A stretch of 64,000 nt of DNA, taken from contig OZ038385.1 in the NCBI GenBank assembly GCA_964036045.1, forward strand, positions 620,001-684,000. The letters run 5' to 3'. Positions 33,760-44,550 of the stretch are shown piece after piece. Every line of letters begins with the position of its first letter. The stretch's first letter is position 1. A program made the translations under genes and the position numbers. A model generated the notes under the pieces. That model had not been told where the DNA came from and did not search any database. It worked only from the letters and a program-made list of their open reading frames with translations. This DNA comes from Eutreptiella sp. 'Long Island Sound 2002'. Taxonomy: Eukaryota; Euglenozoa; Euglenophyceae; Eutreptiales; Eutreptiaceae.

Positions 33760-34534
33760 GCTTAATTAAGGGGGCCGGATCCGTAGATTCCGTGGGTCCC
33801 GAGTCAGATGCCGGGGTTGGAGATAAGATGGCAGGGGGGTTTCTTACGGGGGCAGGTCTGGATGATGCACCATTCGAAGGGCTTCTCAGAGCTTCTGGGC
33901 CTAGCACATCACTGCTTGAAACTGCCACTTCCGCGGGTTCCGTTTTGACGTTGTCCAACATCGATGAAGAAACAGATTTCAAGGTCGCACAAAATGGATC
34001 ATAATATACACCCTGAAAAAGCAAGGTCATCTGGGCGGGGGTAGGGTGGCCCATGGACGCGTGGAGGGACCAATAGTTGGTTAGAAGGAAGTCTGCGGTT
34101 TGATCCACCAACGGGATGCAATTCCATGCAACACCACCGCAGAGACGGAACAAGACAAGAACTCGTTCGTTACGGACCCGGGTACCGGTTCTGCGTGAAA
34201 CTCTACAAATTCGCTGATCATGAACGGGCACACCAGTGATGATCCTCACCAGATCTGAGATGGCAGCCTCACTGATATCCTTAGGCACACACAGAACGAG
34301 GGTTCTGTCGAGGAGTGCCACGAAAATGGGGATCTCTTTCCTGGCACATCGTCCCTTGTGGAGTAGTTGACACGGTGAGCGTTTTCGCCGCCGTTGGTGG
34401 TGTCTACGATGCCTCCGATGGAGAAGGGAGAGAACAACAGCGGCCGAAACGAGACCACAAAGGACTATGGTCAGCCCCACAAGGCTCCAGCCGACATCGC
34501 AGATTGCGCAGAGCAAAAGCATTAAGATGGACAT
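33660..34534 (-). pseudogene. Ubiquitin-like domain protein segment upstream of the MULE transposase
   Basis: ATG at 34534. About 37 hydrophobic residues (ILMLLLCAICDVGWS onward) are followed by an Arg/His-rich stretch. Next comes a ubiquitin-like fold at 34333-34133: it starts IPIFVALLDRTLVLCV, has GVPVHDQRI where ubiquitin has GIPPDQQRL, and ends VLVLFRLCGG where ubiquitin ends LHLVLRLRGG. A region with HASMGHPTPAQM and then a proline/serine linker follow. The frame closes at 33584, but the FAR1-like part is in another frame, so an indel near 33660-33700 probably joins them. Alternatively the two are separate genes. The terminal GG suggests a processing-type ubiquitin-like module. Confidence 0.6.
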
Positions 34535-34559
34535 GTCTACAACGAGAGATGAACGTGAG

Positions 34560-37500
34560 AGGCTAACCCCCATTATTGATTCACAAAGGTCCTCCGATGC
34601 ACGAACTTGATAGGCTACCCCCTGACTATTGAATTACCAGGGGCCTGTGATGCACGAACTTGATAGGCTACCCCCTGACTATTGGTTTACCAAGGGCCTC
34701 TGATGCACGAACTTGATAGGCTACCCCCTGACTGTTCATTTACTGGGGGCCTCTGATGCACGAACTTGATAGGCCACCCCCTGACTGTTGATATACCAGG
34801 GCCTCTGATGCACGAACTTGATAGGCTACCCTCTGACTATTGATTTACCACGGGCCTCTGATGCATGAACTTGATAGGCTACCCCCTGATTATTGATATA
34901 CCGGGGGCCTCTGATGCACGAACTTGATAGGCTACCCCCTGATTATTGAGTCAACAAGGGCCTCTGATGCACGAACTTGATAGGCTACCCCCTGACTATT
35001 GATCTACATGGGGCCTCTGATGCACGAACTTGATAGGTTACCCCCTGATTATTGATTTACCAGGGGCCTCTGATGCACAAACTTGATAGGCGAACCCCCG
35101 ACTATTGACTTACCAGGGGCCTCTGATGCATGAACTTGATAGGCTACCCCCTGAGTGTTCATTTACTGGGGGCCTCTGATGCAGGAACTTGATAGCCTAC
35201 CCCCTGACTGTTCATTTACTCGGGGCCTCTGATGCACGAACTTGATAGGCTACCCCCTGACTGTTCATTTACTGGGGGCCTCGGATGCACAAACTTGATG
35301 GGCCACTCCCTGACTATTGATTTACCAGGCCCCCTGATGCACGAACTTGATAGGCTACCCTCTGACTATTGATTTACCACGGGCCTCTGATGCACGAACT
35401 TGATAGGCTACCCCCTGATTATTGATTTACCAGGGGCCTCTGATGCACGAACTTGATAGGCCACCCCCTGACTATTGATTTACCAGGGCCTCTGATGCAC
35501 GAACTTGATAGGCTACCCTCTGACTATTGATTTACCACGGGCCTCTGATGCACGAACTTGATAGGCTACCCCCTGATTATCGATTTACCGGGGGCCTCTG
35601 ATGCACTAACTTGATGGGCTACCCCCTGATTATTGAGTCAACAAGGGCCTCTGATGCACGAACTTGATAGGCTACCCTCTGACTATTGATTTACCACGGG
35701 CCTCTGATGCACGAACTTGATAGGCTACCCCCTGATTATTGATTTACCAGGGGCCTCTGATGCACGAACTTGATAGGCCACCCCCTGACTATTGATTTAC
35801 CAGGGCCTCTGATGCACGAACTTGATAGGCTACCCTTAGACTATTGATTTACCACGGGCCTCTGATGCACGAACTTGATAGGCTACCCCCTGATTATCGA
35901 TTTACCGGGGGCCTCTGATGCACTAACTTGATGGGCTACCCCCTGATTATTGAGTCAACAAGGGCCTCTGATGCACGAACTTGATAGGCTACCCCCTGAC
36001 TATTGATCTACCTGGGGCCTCTGATGCACGAACTTGATAGGCTACCCCCTGATTATTGATTTACCAGGGGCCTCTGATGCACGAACCTGATAGGCTACCC
36101 CCTGACTATTGAATTACCAGGGGCCTCTGATGCACGAACTTGATAGGCTACCCCCTGACTATTGGTTTACCAAGGGCCTCTGATGCACGAACTTGATAGG
36201 CTACCCCCTGACTGTTCATTTACTGGGGGCCTCTGATGCACGAACTTGATAGGCCACCCCCTGACTATTGATATACCAGGGCCTCTGATGCACGAACTTG
36301 ATAGGCTACCCCCTGATTATTGATTTACCACGGGCCTCTGATGCATGAACTTGATAGGCTACCCCCTGATCATTGATTTACCGGGGGCCTCTGATGCACG
36401 AACTTGAGAGGCTACCCCCTGATTATTGAGTCAACAAGGGCCTGTGATGCACGAACTTGATGGGTTACCCCCTGATTATTGATTTACCAGGGGCCTCTGA
36501 TGCACAAACTTGATAGGCCAACCCCCGACTATTGACTTACCAGGGGCCTCTGATGCACGAACTTGATAGGTTACCCCCTGATTGTTCATTTACTGGGGGC
36601 CTCTGATGCACGAACTTGATAGGTTACCCCCTGATTGTTCATTTACTGGGGGCCTCTGAGGCAGGAACTTGATAGCCTACCCCCTGACTGTTCATTTACT
36701 CGGGGCCTCTGATGCACGAACTTGATAGGCTACCCCCTGACTGTTCATTTACTGGGGGCCTCGGATGCACAAACTTGATAGGCCACTCCCTGACTATTGA
36801 TTTACCAGGGCCTCTGATGCACGAACTTGATAGGCTACCCTCTGACTTTTGATTTACCACGGGCCTCTGATGCACGAACTTGATAGGCTACCCCCTGATT
36901 ATTGATTTACCAGGGGCCTCTGAAGCACGAACTTGATAGGCCAGCCCCTGACTATTGATTTACCAGGGCCTCTGATGCACGAACTTGATAGGCTACCCTC
37001 TGACTATTGATTTACCACGGGCCTCTGATGAACGAACTTGATAGGCTACCCCCTGATTATCGATTTACCGGGGGCCTCTGATGCACTAACTTGATGGGCT
37101 ACCCCCTGATTATTGAGTCAACAAGGGCCTCTGATGCACGAACTTGATAGGCTACCCCCTGATTATTGATTTACAAGGGGCCTCTGATGCACGAACTTGA
37201 TAGGCCACCCCCTGACTATTGATTTACCAGGGCCTCTGATGCACGAACTTGATAGGCTACCCTCTGACTATTGATTTACCACGGGCCTCTGATGCACGAA
37301 CTTGATAGGCTACCCCCTGATTATCGATTTACCGGGGGCCTCTGATGCACTAACTTGATGGGCTACCCCCTGATTATTGAGTCAACAAGGGCCTCTGATG
37401 CACGAACTTGATAGGCTACCCCCTGACTATTGATCTACCTGGGGCCTCTGATGCACGAACTTGATAGGCTACCCCCTGATTATTGATTTACCAGGGGCCT

Positions 37501-37577
37501 CTGATGCACGAACTTGATAGGCCACCCCCTGACTATTGACTTACCAGTGGCCTCTGATGCACGAACTTGATAGGCTA
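34560..37577 (+). repeat. ~54-bp satellite array, left arm part 1 (~56 copies)
   Basis: Consensus runs CTCTGATGCACGAACTTG, ATAGGCTACCCCCTGACT, ATTGATTTACCAGGGGC. Monomers are 53-54 bp. Variant monomers (for example GAGTCAACAAGGGCC, and TACCCTCTGAC...CACGGGCC) recur in blocks, showing higher-order structure. No gene is seen in it. Confidence 0.93.
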
Positions 37578-38714
37578 TGACGCAGAATCAGACCCTTGGT
37601 CTGTCCTGCCTCGATGGCTACTCGAAGAGCCGCCCTGACAGCGTCGAATACTCCTGTTTGACGAAGCCCGCGAACCGATGGGGCCTGGATGCAACCGAAG
37701 GCGGACATCGACCCTGAAGCCACCAGCAGCGCCCAGAACCACCAGGAGGTCTCACCGACGTTGCTGACGCGTCCTCTTGGCTAAACCTATGTCTGCGATT
37801 TTAATTATCAACTTTAGTCTGCAGGCGTGCGGACTAGAGTTCAGCCTGTTCCATGATCCAAGTTTTTTTATTATATTATGTATTGCGCTTCTGTTCATCT
37901 GTCGCAATATACATTATGTGTGTAGCCTCCCACGGCTGACATTCCGCAATGACCACACACCACGCCGCAAGGTAACCGACAGCCTTGAGGAGCGAGAGCG
38001 GCACCATGATCGGTGCTGTGAGGTGTATACTATGGCAGGTGGGTGTCAGGTCGGCCGGTAGGGAGTTCGGAGCGACCTGCGGACCCTGCAGTTCGTTCCT
38101 GAGAGGGGGGTGACGCGGAATCAGACCCTTGGTCTGTCCTGCCTCGATGGCTATTCGAAGAGCCGCCCTGACAGCGTCGAAGAACACGCGCGCACAGCAG
38201 AATACAGGCGCACGCTCCAGCGCTTGCGTGTCGTGATCAGGACTCTGAATCGAGATTGTACGAAGTATTGCGTGAAATATAGCGTGCATTATGCATTATT
38301 GTTTTGTTTGCACACAGCTCAGATTGTGTCACGGAGTAGCGGGACTTGGCAAAAGTCCTAGAACTTTTCGTAGCTGGCACTACGAGCTCAGCACGATGAC
38401 AGTCTGATGGAGCAGTATGGTACAACGTGTTCTGTCGCTATTCATGTGTGCTCTGTCGATGTGCTTTTCTGCTGATGCGTCCTCCAAGCAGGATTAAGCG
38501 AAACTCTGGCAGCGTAACTCGAGATCAACATCGGCTTCAAAAATCCTGAACAGCAGGACTTTCGGGTTTTTGCAGTGGTGAAACTGAGGTTCTTTTGCGG
38601 CGGCGGTACTTTTAGGGTGTTTGGAAAACCCACAGGTGGAAACCAAGGACCCGGGAGAAAATTACTTCCATAAGTATCCGTAGACGCAATCCCCGGTACC
38701 CTGGACCTGCTTCA
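37578..38714 (+). mobile_element. Shortened LTR retroelement inserted in the satellite
   Basis: The insertion starts TGACGCAG and ends GCTTCA and is flanked by a perfect 4-bp duplication GCTA (37574-37577 and 38715-38718); the satellite resumes exactly after it. Its first ~70 bp recur at 38111 directly after a polypurine tract GAGAGGGGGG (38101-38110). It therefore has a 3' LTR of ~604 bp (38111-38714) and only the first ~70 bp of the 5' LTR, with a large internal deletion. No coding sequence remains. Confidence 0.8.
38111..38714 (+). repeat. 3' LTR of the shortened retroelement
   Basis: Starts TGACGCGGAATCAGACC after the polypurine tract and ends CTTCA at 38714. The 70-bp match with 37578-37647 (few differences) identifies the LTR start. 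The rest has no second copy here. Confidence 0.7.
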
Positions 38715-39257
38715 GCTACCCCCTGACTGTTCATTTACCGGGGGCCTCTGATGCACGAACTTGATAGGCCACCCCCCGACTATTGGTTTACCCAGGGCCT
38801 CTGATGCACCGACCTGATAGGCTACCCCCTGACTATTGCTTTACCAGGGGCCTTTGATGCACGAACTTGATAGGCTACCCCCTGACTATTGATTTACTGG
38901 GGGCCTCTGATGCACGAACTTGATAGGCTACCCCCTGATTATTGAGTCAACAAGGGCCTCTGGTGCACAAACTTGATAGGCTACCCCCTGACTATTCATT
39001 TGCCAGCGGCCTCTGATGCACGAACTTGATAGGCTATCCCCTGATTTTTGATTTACCGGGGGCCTCTGATGCACGAACTTGATAGGCTACCCCCTGACGA
39101 TCAATTTATCAGGGGCCTCTGATGCACGGACTTGATAGGCTACCCCCTGACTATTGATTTACCAGGGCCTCTGATGCACGAACCTGATACGTTACCCCCT
39201 GACTATTGATTCACCCGGGGCCTCTGATGCACGAACTTGATAGGCTACCGTCTGACT
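38715..39257 (+). repeat. ~54-bp satellite array, left arm part 2 (~10 copies)
   Basis: Continuation of the array at 34560-37577 in the same orientation, separated from it only by the LTR insertion. Confidence 0.92.
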
Positions 39258-39297
39258 CATGTATGGCAAGACGTTGCCCTCTCCAGCCTTGAAGGAT

Positions 39298-39575
39298 GCG
39301 GGGGGATGAGGGGCCTGGAGGGGGAGGTGGGGGCTGAGCTGGGGGGGAGGGGAGGGAGGGGAGGGGGGAGGGTTGGGGGGCTTGGGGGGGTGGAGGGGGA
39401 ATTGGGGGGGCCCCGGGATGGGAGAAGGGTGCGGGGGGGGGGAAGCGGGGGGGGAGGATGTTGGAAAAGCTGGAGGGGCGTCGGGGGGAGAGGGGTGGGG
39501 GGGCTTGGGGGGGTTGGAGGGGAGGTTTGGGAGGGCCCGGGGGGGGGGGGAGCGTAGGGGGGAGATACAGGGGTA
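39298..39575 (+). repeat. G-rich low-complexity tract
   Basis: Nearly uninterrupted runs of three to ten G on the plus strand, separated by short A, T or C interruptions. Open frames on the minus strand encode only proline-rich low complexity. Potential to form G-quadruplexes is inferred from the runs. Confidence 0.85.
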
Positions 39576-39599
39576 AAAGGGGGGAACACTGGGGCGTCT

Positions 39600-41050
39600 G
39601 ATGTACGACGGGCATCAACTCAATTGGTGATTGAATCATGAATCATTCACAGGCCCACGCACGACAGGCAAGGGAACGAAACAAATCAATAGCAGAAGGA
39701 TTGAGCAAGTAAAATGTGCGACTCCAGTACATCATTTTCAAGGATCCACTAGCATTTGTTCACACTTGGGTTAAACGGGAGAAACATATGGGGAGTCAGA
39801 ATCAGGCTGATGACGACAACGCTAACTGACACTTATAAGCACGTGGGGGTAAATCATAAAAACTGGCCGGTAACCTGGAAACAAAACTCGCTGTCTGGGA
39901 TTCGGCCCAGAGGGTGCCGTAGCTTGGTTATCGCCCCCCTGTAGGGGGACCTCTGGCAATCGAGGTTCCCGGGGTGTGACCACACAGCATGCGCACATCT
40001 GTGGCGTCACGTACCTTCCCCTAGCCTCGGTAGCTGCCTTACCTGCACTAATTGGCCAGCGCCGTTTCCCAGGTCCCTTTTGACCTGTTTTTAAGGTCAG
40101 GAACAAGGTTCAGGTCCACTCGCAACGTGGGTTCGGTCTGTATAATTCTCTTGAACCCATTTGGGTTCAAAATTTGAGTTCCCTTAACCGCACCCACGCA
40201 ACTAAGAAGCAAACGACGCAAACGCACTGTAGCTGTGGTGTCTTTGTAGCCTGTATCAGCCATTACTCTCAAGGTTAGACAAATGAAAAGGGTTCGGTCC
40301 GGTCAAACCAGTCAAATCAGACGATCTGGGGTAGATCTGAATAATACTCTTGAACCTAAAAAATAGCGTGTTGTAACAACACCTGCCGTAACAGAAACCA
40401 GTACCTGTACCTGCAATCTGTCCCACCTGGTGAAACCAGATGGAAGGCAAGCAATGGGATCTGGTCAAGATCAGGTCAAATGACACGAAATAGGGTGCCC
40501 TTTGGCTCCAAAAAATGAACAAACACCCCAATAGCGCCAAAGAGAAAGTCACAGGGCTACACACGCGCGTATCAGGTAGGAGGTCAGTAGGAGGTCAAAC
40601 AGAATTCACCGCGCAGAGAAAGGAACAGAATGCAATGGAACCTGGCCTTTCAATGTTATATCTGGGTCCAGGAACCGGTGTCAAGGGTAAAATTTGCCAA
40701 GCAAACAGCAGTCTGCTGACCCCCCCGCCGTAGAAGAAAATCGCGGAGCCTGCAATGCGTGGGTTCAGATCTCAGTCTCGGTCCGGCGATGCGCTCTGCC
40801 ACTACACACGCCATCATCTCACTGCCCAAACCACTTCACAATGCAGGCACTAGAAAAACTTCTAGCGCTTCCAATTAGGGTTACCGGAACCCTCGCGCGA
40901 GCCCCCCCACTGATCCTCCAACCCAATGGCGGTCTCATCGGGGAGATAGACCACCCATGCAACTTGGGTGGTTCCCCCCTTTTCGGTTTCCCGCTCCACC
41001 TGCCGAAAGTTCCTACCCCCTGCAAGCCGCTTCTGATTGACGTCCGGGAC
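39600..41050. other. Intergenic, no gene supported
   Basis: Mixed-composition sequence downstream of the SET gene. Short open frames exist but show no domain or conserved neighbour. On the minus strand the frame after the SET stop (41053-41051) stays open for about 66 more codons (VPDVNQKRLAGG onward), so a longer protein with an internal stop is possible. Confidence 0.4.
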
Positions 41051-44000
41051 TCAGAAGGCCTCAAAACTGCTGAGTCGTCCCTTGGAGTCGGGCCGACAGA
41101 AGGTGAAAGGGGGGGTGCACTGGTCGGAGTCGACCAGAGCGAGGGGGAGATAGGGAACGGCCTTTTCTGGTGGCAGGAGCCACTGCGTCGGATTGCCCTG
41201 GCTGAGCATCTCCTCCACCTCAGCCTTCGCCTTCTGAACGGGGACAGACCTCTTCATCTGCCATTCCCCCCCTCCAAACAACAAACTTGGACAGAGTTGT
41301 CCAACAAAAACTTGGATCCCGAACGTCAAACTGCTGCCTCAAACCTGCTCCCTGCACCGGCAACGACCCCCTACGAATGAACTCTTTAAAAAAATTTGCC
41401 GTTGCAAACGTGCAACGGTACGGACCCCCATCAACACGAGCCCTCTTTGCCTTGGGCTCGTCAGGCTCAACGCCGCAGGGGGGGCGGACGGTCGACCTCT
41501 TTCCCCGATGCTCGATCCGCGACTGCAGATCAGGCATCTTAGCCAGCGCCCTGTCCACCACCACCTGACAGATCCGCCTAATCCTCGGCGAATCCAAGCC
41601 TCAAGCTTTCCAGACCAGCAGAAACCAGCTGATCTTGCCCCTCAAATCCTTGCTGCACTCGGCAATGACCGGGATGCAGTGGCCCATCCCTCCCCCAGTC
41701 CCTCCACCGCCGTCGACGAGCTTAATGGCATGACCATCAACCCTGCAAATGACATGCCCACACACCCTGTCCTTCACCCTCTCGTACACGGACTTGACCT
41801 GGGTCTTGATGGTTTTTTTGGCAGGCGGAGCTACCAGGTGCTCCGCCCGCCACTCAGCCCAATCCAGCGTCGCCCCCCACTGGCTGTCGACACCCATAGC
41901 CCTCTCTGCCCGGGCGAAAAATGTCTTCTGGCGGATACCACGCGCTGCTGCTTGGTATTCCACATCATACCCCCTGAGGTCGATTCCGACCTGCAGCCAC
42001 TGACCCGTCTGGCCGTACACGTCCTTCCTATTCTGCACCGAAATCACCTCCCACTTACCAGGTACAAACACCGTTTCTACGACACCCCCAGGAGCAGCCC
42101 CCTCGAACTCGTAACAAAACCAGGGAGGGTAAACGCCTGCAAGTCGCGACCCAGCCGTGATGAAGTCGCCCCCCAAAGAATTCTGGTCACCCCAGACCGT
42201 GGTCAACGGCCTGACGAACCTCCCCTTCCGCCAGTCCATCTTGAAACAACAGGTCTTGCTCTCAACCTGTGTCAAGTGCGGCCCCCCCATCACGGACCAC
42301 AGCGGACGCACCCTGTCCCCCTTCCTGACAATAAACTGCCCCCCATCAACATGGGTCACGGTGGCCTGGCTGGGGTAGGTCACCTTCGAAGAAAAATACT
42401 GGCGACCCACCAGGGACCCGTCATCAGCATACAGTTGCCCTGCAGGCAGGGCAGAGGCGCTGGGAAGAATGTTCTGGGTGGTTAGAACTGGCTGGTTGGA
42501 ACCTTCTGCAGCAGGTTCATCAGAGTCAGCAGCATCAGCAGGTGGAGGCGAAGGGGGCAACGGGTAATTTACGCCATAGAACATGGCCAGCTCGGTACCC
42601 GCCTTCACCTCCCGCCGGGTATAAGCCCTGGGGGTACCGTCATCCAGGTGGATGATCACGTCGCAATCCTCCAGGCGAGGGCGAGCGTTGATACGGCTTA
42701 GAATATTCCCCCTTTTACCCCCGTCCACCCAAACCCCCCTCCCAGGCTTTGAATCTGCCCCCCCGCCCTTGATGCACAAAACCTTATCCCCCCTACCCGT
42801 CAGGCAATCCGGTGCCATCCCTTCAATCCTTTCCCCCTTGTACTCCCCCAGGCAGGTGTCCGCCGCAATATCCACCTTCATTTTCACCCCCCGGCCTTCC
42901 CCAATCGTAGACTCCACGATCTGGAGGTGCTTCCCCATAAGAAAATGCGGCTGCTCCACCACCGCCCGTTGCCCCTCCTCCCCCCCCCGCCCCCGTGTCC
43001 GTGGCTCGGCGTTTTTGACCCCTCGTTGTTACCCCCTCCGGTTGCTTGGCCTCCGCCACCCCCGTGTCCCTCACTCGGCGTTTCGTTGTGCTTCGGCTCC
43101 TCGTTGTGACCCCCTCCGGTTGCTTGGCAACCCACCCGCCCCCCGCTTCTGCCCCCTTCTGCCCACCCTCCGCCTCCGCAGTCTCGGTGTCCTTCTCCTT
43201 CCCCTTCTCCTCCTCCGTTTTCTTTGCCTCCTCCTCCTCCTCCTCCTCCTCCATCAACACGTCGGTCGGGGTTGGGCTGACCACCGGCGACTGGGGCCCG
43301 GGGCTGGGCGAGCCTTCTCCAAGAAGCTGGCGTTCAGGACTTGGGCTTGGGCTTCGCTCCTTCTCATGGGCCCACTTCTCCGCGGGCTCCTCTTCCCTTT
43401 CCCTCTTGCCGAGAACTGAATACAAACAGCAAGGATCAGAGTTAAATTCTCAAGAAGCACAGAAGCAGAAGAAAACACTTACGCATGCAATTACATACCT
43501 AGGGCTCTCACATCCCCTCGGTGCAGGTCCCAGGACGCCCTCCTCTTCTTCTCCCGCTGCGGCTTCTCCCTGTGCCCCGCCGTCCTCCCCCAATCCTCCC
43601 CCTCGTCCGACTCCCACGCGGCCAGCAGCTCGGCCGCCACGTCCTTCGTCGTCTCCGACACTGGACTCGCAGGACCTAAAGGTGCAGGCATATGGTTTCG
43701 TTTATGAGGCTCTTTGTGAATCAGTAATTAGGGGGTAGCCTATGGAGGTTGATCATCAGTGGTGTTGTGCAAACAGTGGCAAACCTGCTTCTGCCCCTTC
43801 ACCCTCCGCTCCTGCTCCTTCCTTGCCCTCCTCCGCTGCTTCCTCCACTTCGGCTTCAGCTGCACCTGGATCAGAGGATGTGCGTTCTATTGCAAGGACC
43901 AGCCTAGCAATGTCGTGCATCAGGGGCGGTAAAACGATAGTCAGGGGGTAGCCTATCAAGTTCGTGCATCAGAGGCCCCCGGTAAATCAATAATCAGGGG

Positions 44001-44492
44001 GTAGCCTATCAAGTTCGTGCATCAGAGGCCACTGGCAAATCAATAGTCAGGGGGTGGCCTATCAAGTTCGTGCATCACAGGCCCCCAGTAAGTCAATAGT
44101 CAGGGGGTAGCCTATTAGATTCGTGCATCCGAAGTGCCTTTGGAACTGTTGATGTGTTGACCAGGATCGCGGTGGTGGTAATGGGTGGTGACTGTGGGAC
44201 TCGTCAGATGGCGGGTGCGAGAGGGGCTAAGATGGGTTGGGGTGTGTTGATTGGGCAATGGCCTGTGCCGCCCGAGGGTTGAAGCACCTGCAGCGGCTTT
44301 CTTCTTCGCCTCCAGCCTGGCTGCCTCGTCTGCAGCGGCTTTCTTCTCGGCCTCCAGCTTGGCTCCCTTGTCTGCAGTGGCTTTCTTCTCGGCCTCCAAC
44401 TTGGCTGCCTTGTCTGCAGCAGCTTTCTTCTCGGCCTCCACCTTGGCTGCCTTGTCGGCAGCACGAGGAACAGATGGCAGGGGGTTGCATAG
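41051..44492 (-). CDS. Spliced SET-domain gene (histone-methyltransferase-like), with sequence breaks
   Basis: Exons: 44492-44288, 43886-43785, 43675-43499 and 43415-41051. All have AG/GT borders and agreeing phases (0 then 1,1,1). The first acceptor follows a strong pyrimidine tract, so more exons lie upstream. The protein has four 14-residue Ala/Lys/Glu repeats, acidic and basic low-complexity segments, then a SET domain (about 42905-42560) with CLGEYKGERIEG, GNILSRINARP and GTELAMFYG, and a ~500-residue tail I do not recognise. SET enzymes methylate lysines using SAM. The usual NHS motif is replaced by NAR, so activity is doubtful. Breaks: one surplus G in two G-runs (42980-42988 and 41266-41272) and an in-frame TGA at 41603-41601. 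Removing the two surplus bases makes the exons exactly 949 codons including the stop. Confidence 0.68.
43915..44130 (-). repeat. ~54-bp satellite, right arm part 1, inverted, in intron of the SET gene
   Basis: About four monomers of the same satellite as at 34560, reading CCTATCAAGTTCGTGCATC on the plus strand, the reverse orientation. They lie between the first and second recognised exons. A partial monomer also lies at 43718-43744 in the next intron. Confidence 0.88.
44131..44197. repeat. 67-bp sequence repeated at 45444-45510
   Basis: Starts GAAGTGCCTTTGGAACTG and ends GGTGGTGACTGTGG. The second copy differs at one position. Both follow a satellite monomer, suggesting a segmental duplication of about 1.3 kb or unequal exchange between arrays. 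Confidence 0.85.
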
Positions 44493-44550
44493 CTGATGGC
44501 ACAGCAAGCGGAGGAGGAGGGCGGACGGGGGTCGGGGAGTATACGACGCA

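Larger units (their letters stand above)
31195..34534 (-). mobile_element. Decayed MULE/FAR1-type DNA transposon gene with ubiquitin-like N-terminal region
   Basis: Reading the minus strand from 34534, successive frames encode a hydrophobic segment, a ubiquitin-like domain, a FAR1-like DNA-binding region, the flanks of a MULE transposase domain and a SWIM zinc finger, the order expected for FAR1-type Mutator transposases apart from the ubiquitin-like part. At least three frame changes separate the parts. No terminal inverted repeats were found: the right edge meets the 54-bp satellite and the left edge the 21-bp minisatellite. Confidence 0.75.

Noticed and set aside
34560-37577. CRISPR-like appearance of the 54-bp repeats
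   Set aside because: The segments between conserved blocks are variants of one another, not unique spacers. The window is eukaryotic, and no cas genes are present.
39211-39639. Proline-rich minus-strand frames over the G-rich tract
   Set aside because: Low-complexity translation of G runs, with several frames equally open.
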